A stretch of 52,077 nucleotides of DNA from assembly GCA_016934315.1 (NCBI GenBank), contig JAFGSY010000022.1, positions 1-52,077 on the forward strand. Direction: 5' to 3'. This DNA comes from Candidatus Anaeroferrophillus wilburensis (lineage in GTDB: Bacteria; Desulfobacterota; Anaeroferrophillalia; Anaeroferrophillales; Anaeroferrophillaceae). The translations under genes and the position numbers were made by a program. Below the pieces are notes generated by a model that ran no database searches, was not told the DNA's origin, and worked only from the letters and a program-made list of their open reading frames with translations. Shown here in pieces: positions 1 through 6,367 of this stretch (the stretch's first letter is position 1; every line of letters begins with the position of its first letter).

Positions 1-2
1 AC

Positions 3-53
3 TACCCGGCCACCCTTGAGCAACTTTTTTCACCTCCGGCAATGCCGCAATAA
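3..53 (+). CDS. possible 3' end of an upstream gene (partial)
   Basis: An open frame enters from the left edge and ends at a TAA at 51-53, giving a 16-residue tail that ends in PPAMPQ. Another frame is also open to position 66, so the choice rests only on the more protein-like composition. A gene ending just upstream would fit an operon with the lactate-utilization genes. No function can be assigned. Confidence 0.25.
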   Translation, partial: YPATLEQLFSPPAMPQ

Positions 54-76
54 GCCTAGACAATGACGATTTTCCC

Positions 77-829
77 GTGAATGCCATCAGAGAGCCCGAC
101 TCCGTCACCCTCTTCATCACCTGCCTGATCGACGGCATCTATCCCGAGGTCGGGACAGCGGTAGTGTCGATTTTTGAACAGCTCGGCATCATGGTAGACT
201 ACCCCACCGACCAAACCTGCTGCGGCCAGCCGGCCTTCAACGCCGGCTACCGCCGGGAGGCCAGGGCGGCTGCCAGGCGCTTCATTGAAATTTTCGAACA
301 CGCCCCGGTCATTGTCGCCCCGTCGGGATCCTGCGTCCACATGGTCCGCCACCATTATCCGCAGCTTTTCCAGGACGACAGCCGCTGGCTGGCCCGGGCC
401 CGGCAGGTGGCAGCAAAAACCTTTGAGCTGACGGAATACCTGGTGGACATCCTCGGAATCACCGATCTGGGAGCCTCGTATAACGGCCGGATCACCTACC
501 ATGACTCCTGCCATCTGCGCCGGGGATTGGGCATCGCCGGCCAGCCGCGGGCTCTGCTGGCGGCGATCAAGGGGGCAACGTTTATCGAAATGACTGAAGC
601 GGAGAGCTGCTGCGGATTCGGCGGCGTCTTTTCAGTGAAATATCCGGAGATATCAACGGCCATGGTGGAGAAGAAAGTGAACCATATCATCGATTCTGGC
701 GCCCATGTGGTTACCGGCTGCGACATCAGCTGCCTGATGAATATCGCCGGCAGACTCAGCCGCTTGGGATCGCCAGTCCGCTGTCTCCACATCGCCCAAC
801 TGCTGGCCGGCAGGGAAGAACGGACATGA
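77..829 (+). CDS. lutA: LutA/LldE-type (Fe-S) oxidoreductase subunit of L-lactate dehydrogenase
   Basis: Cytoplasmic iron-sulfur subunit of the LutABC (LldEFG) system that oxidises L-lactate to pyruvate. The 250-residue protein has the usual LutA length and two CCG-type cysteine-rich repeats: TCCGQPAFNAGY near residue 48 and SCCGFGG near residue 176. These bind an iron-sulfur or heterodisulfide-reductase-like centre in the family. The start is a GTG; the frame is open back to a stop at 17-19 with no better start and no clear ribosome-binding site, so the exact N-terminus is uncertain. It overlaps lutB by 4 nt (ATGA), which indicates translational coupling. The gene set and order lutA-lutB-lutC are the textbook arrangement, so the family call is firm; the substrate (lactate) is inferred from family. 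Confidence 0.9.
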   Translation: MNAIREPDSVTLFITCLIDGIYPEVGTAVVSIFEQLGIMVDYPTDQTCCGQPAFNAGYRREARAAARRFIEIFEHAPVIVAPSGSCVHMVRHHYPQLFQDDSRWLARARQVAAKTFELTEYLVDILGITDLGASYNGRITYHDSCHLRRGLGIAGQPRALLAAIKGATFIEMTEAESCCGFGGVFSVKYPEISTAMVEKKVNHIIDSGAHVVTGCDISCLMNIAGRLSRLGSPVRCLHIAQLLAGREERT

Positions 830-2277
830 CTGATGAATCCGGCCAATCCTATCGTCAGCGGGCCGCCAGGGCGATCGGCGACCCGCAACTCCAGAAAATG
901 CTGCGGCTTCTTCAGGAGCTGCTCGGCAAGGGTGCCGAACGATCCTTTGCCGGCCTGCCGGGCAGCGAAGACCTCCGCCGGGAGGGCCGCACACTCCGCC
1001 AGGAAGCGGTGGAAAACCTCGACACCCTCCTGGAAGCCCTGGCAGCCGGTATCCGCCACCGTGGCGGCCGGGTTTTCTTTGCCGAAGACGCCGCGGCAGC
1101 CAACGCTTACTGCGTCTCGCTGGCTCGCAAACACCAGGTTAAAAACGTAGTCAAAGGGAAATCGATGGTTGCCGAGGAGGTCGGCCTCAACCATGCCCTG
1201 GCGCAGAACGGCATTGAAGTCACGGAAACCGACCTGGGGGAATTCATTGTCCAACTGGCCGGCGAACATCCCTCCCACATCATTGCGCCGGCAATCCATA
1301 AATCACGCCAGGAGGTTGGCAGGATTTTTGCGGAAAAGCTCGGCATAGACTACACTGACGATCCTCCCGCCCTCACCCGGGCGGCCCGTCAGGCTTTGCG
1401 GGAAAAACTGCTCCACGCCGACATGGGGATTACCGGCTGCAATCTTGCCTGTGCCGAAACCGGCCAGATCACCCTCCTCTCCAACGAGGGCAACATCAGC
1501 ATGGCGACCATCCTCCCCCGGATTCATGTGGCGATCATGGGAATGGAACGAGTTACCGCCAGGCTGGCGGATCTCCGGACACTTCTTGGCCTTTTGACCC
1601 GAGGCGCCTCGGCCCAGAAAATGTCTGCCTATGTCAGCACCATCGGCGGGCCGGCCGGCAATGGCCAAATCGACGGACCTGATGAATTCCATCTGGTGAT
1701 TCTTGACAATGGCCGCTCACGAATTCTTGCCGATCAACGGTTCAGGGAAATCCTCTGCTGCCTGCGCTGCGGCGCCTGCCTCAACGCCTGCCCAGTCTAC
1801 GGCATCATCGGCGGCCATGCCTATGCCTCCCCCTACCCCGGACCCATGGGAGCAGTGGTCTCCCCCCTGCTGTTCGGCATCAATCGACATCAGGATCTCT
1901 GCCGCGGGGAGACCCTGTGCGGCGCCTGCAAAGAGGCCTGCCCCATCCACATTGACATTCCCCGCATGCTCTTGGAACTGCGGGCGCAGCTGGCTGTTGG
2001 CGACCGACAATGGGATGTCAGGCAGACATCAGCCGGCGAAAAGATTTTCTACCAACTCTGGAGCCTGATGATCGGCAAGCGACCGGTGTATGATCTCTTC
2101 CTCAGGTGCGGCTCGTTCATCGGCAGGCTGCTGGCCGGCCGGAAGGAAGTGATCTCCAGATTGCCACAGCCCCTCAGCGGCTGGACCATGAGCCGCGACC
2201 TGAAACCTCTGGCCAAGGAAAGCTTTACCACCCGTTGGAAACGCTTGCACAAAGGCAGCAATAGAGACCAGCGGTAA
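826..2277 (+). CDS. lutB: LutB/LldF-type iron-sulfur electron-transfer subunit
   Basis: Predicted 483-residue subunit carrying an N-terminal LUD domain (about residues 60-300) followed by a two-cluster ferredoxin region. The clusters are visible as C312-x2-C315-x2-C318-x3-C322 and C365-x2-C368-x3-C372 with C359 nearby, each cluster closed by CP. It is expected to pass electrons from lactate oxidation toward the membrane or to other Fe-S carriers. The start ATG overlaps the lutA stop, and lutC follows after 55 nt. Length and domain order match LutB; no interruption is seen. Confidence 0.92.
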   Translation: MTDESGQSYRQRAARAIGDPQLQKMLRLLQELLGKGAERSFAGLPGSEDLRREGRTLRQEAVENLDTLLEALAAGIRHRGGRVFFAEDAAAANAYCVSLARKHQVKNVVKGKSMVAEEVGLNHALAQNGIEVTETDLGEFIVQLAGEHPSHIIAPAIHKSRQEVGRIFAEKLGIDYTDDPPALTRAARQALREKLLHADMGITGCNLACAETGQITLLSNEGNISMATILPRIHVAIMGMERVTARLADLRTLLGLLTRGASAQKMSAYVSTIGGPAGNGQIDGPDEFHLVILDNGRSRILADQRFREILCCLRCGACLNACPVYGIIGGHAYASPYPGPMGAVVSPLLFGINRHQDLCRGETLCGACKEACPIHIDIPRMLLELRAQLAVGDRQWDVRQTSAGEKIFYQLWSLMIGKRPVYDLFLRCGSFIGRLLAGRKEVISRLPQPLSGWTMSRDLKPLAKESFTTRWKRLHKGSNRDQR

Positions 2278-2332
2278 ATCTGCAGCACCGGCACACGATG
2301 CAGGATTTGGCAATTCATCTGAGAAAAACAGC

Positions 2333-3103
2333 ATGATGGACGACAACAATCAGCAGCAGTTTCTTGCCAACCTTCGTGCGGCCCTCGGCCATCCGGCCGC
2401 CGTCCGCCGTCGACAAAAACAGGTCTGTGAACGCCCCGATGATGCCGATCGGCAGGCCTTGGTGAAAGCTATTTCCCGGCGATCCCCGGAACAAACACAG
2501 GATCTTCTCGACCGCCTGATGGCAGAAGGCCACCTTCTCAACCTCCAGGTTATCTCCTGTCCAAACTGCACGGCCGCCGGCCAAGCCATCGCCGCCCTGC
2601 TCAGTGACGACATATCTGCAGGGGGCAGCAAACGAACCATTGCCTGTTGGCAACATCCCCTGGTAACGGAACTGGATCTTGTCAGCCATTTAGGCATACG
2701 CAACATCTCAATCTACTGTGTGGAACAGACCATGCACCCTTTGAGGTCCGCCGAGCGGGAGACCATCCGGCGCCGGGTAGCAGCGTCCTTCGCCGGCATA
2801 ACCTCGGCTGATTACTGCCTGGCTGACACCGCCAGCCTGGTGCTGCGAGGCCGGCCGGGACAGGACCTGTGTGTTGCCCTGTTGCCCGCCATTCACATAG
2901 CCGTCATCAGACGGAAACAGCTGCTGGCTGACATGCAGGAGCTGCACGCGCTGCTGCAGACCAATTCCCCGGACTGCAGGGATGAACTGCCAAACCGCAT
3001 GACCATGATCTCCGGGCCAAGTAAAACCGGCGATATTGAAGCCACCATGGTCTACGGCGTCCATGGCCCCCGGAATGTTTATCTGCTGGTCATCGACACA
3101 TAA
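2333..3103 (+). CDS. lutC: LutC-type LUD-domain protein
   Basis: Third component of the L-lactate oxidation system, 256 residues, a single LUD domain. Family signatures are GITSADYCLADTASLVL in the middle and SGPSKTGDIEATMVYGVHGP near the C-terminus. The start is one of two consecutive ATGs (2333 or 2336); no strong ribosome-binding site separates them. It is the last gene of the lut cluster; the next 370 nt are non-coding. All three subunits are intact, so the complex should be functional. Homologues in other bacteria are needed for growth on lactate; the precise chemistry of this subunit is not settled in the family. Confidence 0.9.
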   Translation: MMDDNNQQQFLANLRAALGHPAAVRRRQKQVCERPDDADRQALVKAISRRSPEQTQDLLDRLMAEGHLLNLQVISCPNCTAAGQAIAALLSDDISAGGSKRTIACWQHPLVTELDLVSHLGIRNISIYCVEQTMHPLRSAERETIRRRVAASFAGITSADYCLADTASLVLRGRPGQDLCVALLPAIHIAVIRRKQLLADMQELHALLQTNSPDCRDELPNRMTMISGPSKTGDIEATMVYGVHGPRNVYLLVIDT

Positions 3104-3472
3104 CACCATCCTGCACAACTCCCCCGGCTTACAGCTGAAGCAGGCTGGTTCACTGCGCTACACGGCAACCGATTTCCACCCGACATCGTACGGCCAACTG
3201 TGGTATGCCGCCATCACTCTTGAACCTGACGATCAATAGTGGTACACTCGTAACAACCAACGGTAAAACGCCTCGAAACCCAGGACGCACAATGAAACTC
3301 GCCGGAGCAAACCCCTGGCATTCTGCAAAGGTTTTGGTAACGGTTCCAACTTTGGGACAAACAAAACCTGAGGGATAAAGCGGACAAGAGAGTACACCCG
3401 GCGGCAAAGGTTGCAGCTCAATGAAGAAGAGAGAGTTGTTACGAAGCGAGACTATCAACATTGGAGCAGATC
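3104..3472 (+). other. non-coding gap between lutC and the glycerate kinase gene
   Basis: About 370 nt with no credible gene. Short frames are present on both strands but have no ribosome-binding site or recognisable domain. The second half (about 3240-3440) has small complementary stretches such as CCAGG/CCTGG, but it does not match a riboswitch class I know. The only clear signal is GGAG at 3463-3466, the ribosome-binding site of the next gene. A promoter for the kinase gene may lie here but I cannot point to it. Confidence 0.4.
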
Positions 3473-4825
3473 ATGGACCCTATTGCCCGTTTACGACAGG
3501 ATGCCAAAACCATCATCAGGAAGGCGATTGAGGCGGTCAATCCTAAAACGGCAATCTGTTCCCATGTCCAGCGGCAGCATGATCTCCTGCTGTGCAACGG
3601 CAACAGCTACGATCTTAGCCACTACCGCCACATCTATCTGGTGGGCGCCGGCAAGGCAGGCGCTTCCATGGCCGCAGCCATGGAGAAACTGCTGGATAAC
3701 CGGCTGACGGCAGGAGTAGTGGTGGTAAAATACGGTCATCTGGATCGGGTTGTCCGGACAACCATCGTTGAAGCCGGCCATCCGCTGCCTGATCAGGCCG
3801 GCGTCGACGGCGCCCGGCAGCTGACTGGCCTGCTGGAAAAGGCCGGCCCGGACGATCTGGTCATCTGCGTCATTTCCGGCGGCGGTTCCGCTCTCCTGCC
3901 CCTGCCGGCTGACGGCCTGACCCTGGCGGATAAGCAGGCAGTCACCCAGACGCTGCTCGCCTGCGGCGCCGATATTACTGAGATCAACACCATCAGGAAA
4001 CACCTCTCCGGCCTCAAAGGCGGCCAACTGGCCCGACTCGCCTCGCCGGCCACAGTCCTTTCCCTGATTCTTTCCGACGTCATCGGCGATCCGCTGGCAA
4101 GCATCGCCTCCGGCCCCACCGTCGGCGACCCATCCACTTTTGGCCAGTGTCTCACGATCATCAGCAATTATGGCATCGAAGGGAAGCTGCCGCCAGCAGT
4201 GATCAAGCACCTGCAATCAGGGGCCGCCGGGGCCATTGCGGAAACTCCGAAGCCAGGCGATCCGCTTTTCAGCCGGGTTGCCAATCTGATTGTGGCAAAC
4301 AACCGCCAGGCGGTGACGGCGGCTGCCGCGGCCGCCCGCATCCTTGGGTATCATCCCCTGGTGCTTTCCACCTTCATCGAGGGGGAAACCCGGGAGATCG
4401 CCCGCATGCACGGCGCCATCGCCAAAGAGGTGGCGGCCAGCGGCAATCCCGTCACCGCCCCGGCCTGCATCATCAGCGGCGGCGAGACAACGGTGACCAT
4501 CGCCGGCAGCGGCCTGGGCGGCCGCAACCAGGAATTCGTGCTGGCAGCAGCACTGGAGATTGAAAACCAGGCCCATACGGTTATTGTCAGCGTCGGCACC
4601 GACGGCACCGACGGCCCCACCGACGCCGCCGGAGCAGTGGCTGACGGCCTGACCGTGGCCCGCGCCAAAGGTCTGCAGCTTACCCCCAAAGACTATCTCA
4701 CCAACAACGATGCCTACCATTTTTTTGACCGTCTCGGTGACCTGGTAAAAACCGGCCCCACCAACACCAACGTTATGGACCTCCGCCTGATGCTCATCGC
4801 CAACAAAAAAGGTGACACCCGTTAG
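3473..4825 (+). CDS. glycerate 2-kinase, MOFRL family (GckA/TtuD type)
   Basis: Predicted to phosphorylate D-glycerate to 2-phosphoglycerate, feeding glycolysis/gluconeogenesis. The 450-residue length is normal. Visible signatures are VSGGGSALLPLP near residue 140, SDVIGDPLASIASGPT near residue 205, and a C-terminal MOFRL region with SGGETTVTI, GLGGRNQEF and GTDGTDGPTDAAGA. I chose ATG 3473 because GGAG (3463-3466) sits 6 nt upstream; an in-frame TTG at 3461 would place that site inside the gene. Neighbours handle lactate, and glycolate oxidase lies elsewhere in the window, so a role in two- and three-carbon hydroxy-acid use is plausible. The stop codon lies inside the loop of a strong terminator hairpin. 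Confidence 0.92.
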   Translation: MDPIARLRQDAKTIIRKAIEAVNPKTAICSHVQRQHDLLLCNGNSYDLSHYRHIYLVGAGKAGASMAAAMEKLLDNRLTAGVVVVKYGHLDRVVRTTIVEAGHPLPDQAGVDGARQLTGLLEKAGPDDLVICVISGGGSALLPLPADGLTLADKQAVTQTLLACGADITEINTIRKHLSGLKGGQLARLASPATVLSLILSDVIGDPLASIASGPTVGDPSTFGQCLTIISNYGIEGKLPPAVIKHLQSGAAGAIAETPKPGDPLFSRVANLIVANNRQAVTAAAAAARILGYHPLVLSTFIEGETREIARMHGAIAKEVAASGNPVTAPACIISGGETTVTIAGSGLGGRNQEFVLAAALEIENQAHTVIVSVGTDGTDGPTDAAGAVADGLTVARAKGLQLTPKDYLTNNDAYHFFDRLGDLVKTGPTNTNVMDLRLMLIANKKGDTR

Positions 4826-4843
4826 GCGTCACCTTTTTTGTTG
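4801..4843. terminator. 16-bp perfect hairpin terminator overlapping the glycerate kinase stop codon
   Basis: CAACAAAAAAGGTGAC (4801-4816) pairs perfectly with GTCACCTTTTTTGTTG (4828-4843) around an 11-nt loop that contains the kinase TAG stop. The arms carry A6 and T6 runs, so it can act as an intrinsic terminator in both directions. It sits between convergent genes: the kinase on plus and rubrerythrin, ending at 4913, on minus. Confidence 0.85.
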
Positions 4844-4912
4844 CATTGCTTCCCCCGGAAAACTTTTTAATCACCCCCCGGGGGGGCCGATGAGGCACAA
4901 TGCCTTTTCACT

Positions 4913-5416
4913 TCAGGAAATCTGTTCGAATTTACTTCCCGGCACACCGCAGACGCTGCACTTGTCGGGGCAGGCACCGATCACCGTGTTGCCGCAGACG
5001 CTGCAGACATGGATCTCAGAAGACGGCAGGTCATTACCCGCCTCAATGGCCGCCGCTGCCTGCTCATAGAGGCCATGGTGAATCTCTTCAACCTCATTAG
5101 CCCACTCAAACATCTTCAGGGCGGTTTTTTCTCCTTCCTCTTTAGCAGTAGCGATGAACTCGGGATACATCACCTTGAATTCATGGCTTTCACCCACAAC
5201 TGACTCCTGCAGGTTAGCCTTGGTATCCTTGATGCCACCCATGGCCCGCAGATGGCCGTGGGCATGAACGGTTTCCGCCTCTGCGGCCGCTCGGAACAAC
5301 TTGGCTATCTGGCCAAAGCCTTCCTGGTCGGCCTTTTTGGCAAAGGCAAGGTATTTGCGGTTAGCCTGACTTTCACCGGCAAAAGCAGCCGCCAGATTAT
5401 CCATTGTCTTACCCAT
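4913..5416 (-). CDS. rbr: rubrerythrin
   Basis: Non-haem di-iron peroxidase that reduces hydrogen peroxide using electrons from rubredoxin or NADH-linked donors; a typical cytoplasmic oxidative-stress protein of anaerobes. The 167-residue protein has the four-helix ferritin-like domain with di-iron ligands (E15 region, E48-x2-H51, and an EExxH-type motif at 110-114), followed by a C-terminal rubredoxin domain with C138-x2-C141 and C153-x2-C156. A strong AAGGAGG lies just upstream of the ATG. It is transcribed alone, with a promoter and a palindrome in the 99-nt upstream gap. Length is slightly below the 190 residues of classical rubrerythrin because of a compact linker. Confidence 0.95.
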   Translation of the reverse strand: MGKTMDNLAAAFAGESQANRKYLAFAKKADQEGFGQIAKLFRAAAEAETVHAHGHLRAMGGIKDTKANLQESVVGESHEFKVMYPEFIATAKEEGEKTALKMFEWANEVEEIHHGLYEQAAAAIEAGNDLPSSEIHVCSVCGNTVIGACPDKCSVCGVPGSKFEQIS

Positions 5417-5515
5417 GATTTCCTCCTTGTCACAACATCATTATTTATGTGATTCAATAGTTGACGAGTAATTATCAAAAATAATTATTTTAGTCAAGTT
5501 TAAAATACGGAGGCA
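5417..5515 (-). promoter_or_regulatory. rubrerythrin promoter with a perfect AT-rich palindrome
   Basis: On the minus strand a -35-like TTGACT is followed by GATAAT about 15 nt later (TAATTA at 17 nt is an alternative -10), upstream of rbr. Between them lies AAAATAATTATTTT (5478-5491), a perfect 14-bp palindrome. Its position between -35 and -10 fits a repressor operator. Rubrerythrin genes in related anaerobes are commonly PerR-controlled, so a PerR/Fur-type site is the natural guess, but the sequence does not prove which regulator binds. Confidence 0.5.
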
Positions 5516-6310
5516 TCAAGGCTTTTCATCCATAAACCTATCCCTGGCCAGCAACGCCGCCCCATACGCCCCGACAATCTGGGGCACCTCCGGCACCAGC
5601 AGTGCCACCCCCAAAGCAATTTCAAGCGCCTTGATCATTCCAGCATTGAGGGCCACTCCACCGGTAAATGCCGGACGGCCTTTAAGACCTAGCTGTTTTG
5701 CCATACTGGCCACCCGCCGGGCCATGGCCAGATGTACCCCCCAGGCGATCTCAGCCACCGGCTCGCCGGCGGCAATCAGGGAGATCACCTCGGACTCGGC
5801 AAACACGGTGCACATGCTGCTGATCTCTGTGCCCTTTCGAGCCTGCAAAGAAACCGGCCCCAAATCGGACAGCGACAACTGCAGGGTCTGGGCCATGACG
5901 TTGAGAAACTTGCCGGTGCCAGCGGCGCACTTGTCGTTCATGGCAAAGTCAAGGACCATACCGGTACCGTCAACATGGATCACCTTGCTGTCTTGGCCGC
6001 CGATATCAATGAGCATGTCAACCGCTGGAAAACAGGCCGCCGCTCCCCGGGCATGACAGCTGATCTCAGTCACCTGATGATCGGCAAAGGGAATATTGCG
6101 CCGGCCGTAGCCGGTGCCGACGACGGCGGCAATCCGGCCTTCATCGAGCCCCGTTGCCGTCAGCAGCCGGTCAAGAATCTCTCGGGCGGTCTGCAGATGG
6201 TTGGGCCTGGTAGCCATCTCCTGCCAGCCGCGGATCACCCCGGCGGCATCAACCAGCACGGCTTCGCAGGAAAGGGAACCGATATCAATACCACAAAAAA
6301 ATTCATCCAT
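5516..6310 (-). CDS. CoA-enzyme activase, BcrA/BadF/HgdC type ATPase
   Basis: Member of the ATP-driven activator family that injects a low-potential electron into 2-hydroxyacyl-CoA dehydratases or benzoyl-CoA-reductase-type enzymes. The 264-residue protein has the ASKHA nucleotide-binding motifs (GIDIGS at 7-12, DIGGQDSK at 102-109) and both cysteines that hold the dimer-bridging [4Fe-4S] cluster: C128 in NDKCAAGTG and C167 in SSMCTVFAESEV. No dehydratase or reductase subunit is encoded nearby, so it is an orphan and its partner must lie outside the window. It lies 57 nt downstream of the acyl-CoA synthetase/GNAT gene on the same strand, so the two may be co-transcribed. Confidence 0.88.
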   Translation of the reverse strand: MDEFFCGIDIGSLSCEAVLVDAAGVIRGWQEMATRPNHLQTAREILDRLLTATGLDEGRIAAVVGTGYGRRNIPFADHQVTEISCHARGAAACFPAVDMLIDIGGQDSKVIHVDGTGMVLDFAMNDKCAAGTGKFLNVMAQTLQLSLSDLGPVSLQARKGTEISSMCTVFAESEVISLIAAGEPVAEIAWGVHLAMARRVASMAKQLGLKGRPAFTGGVALNAGMIKALEIALGVALLVPEVPQIVGAYGAALLARDRFMDEKP

Positions 6311-6367
6311 TAGAGATCACTCTTCATAACACTTGATGGCTTCGCTACCGCCCCAAGGCCGGCAGCA

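Noticed and set aside
496-1299. 267-codon open frame on the minus strand opposite lutA and lutB
   Set aside because: It lies entirely antisense to two convincing genes and has no recognisable domain or ribosome-binding site; high-GC codon structure explains it.
3240-3440. Possible riboswitch upstream of the glycerate kinase gene
   Set aside because: GC-rich patches and short pairings are present, but I could not match the conserved core of cobalamin, c-di-GMP, glycine, SAM or THF riboswitches.
3150-3461. 103-codon minus-strand frame in the lutC-kinase gap
   Set aside because: No ribosome-binding site, family motif or neighbour logic; composition is not protein-like.
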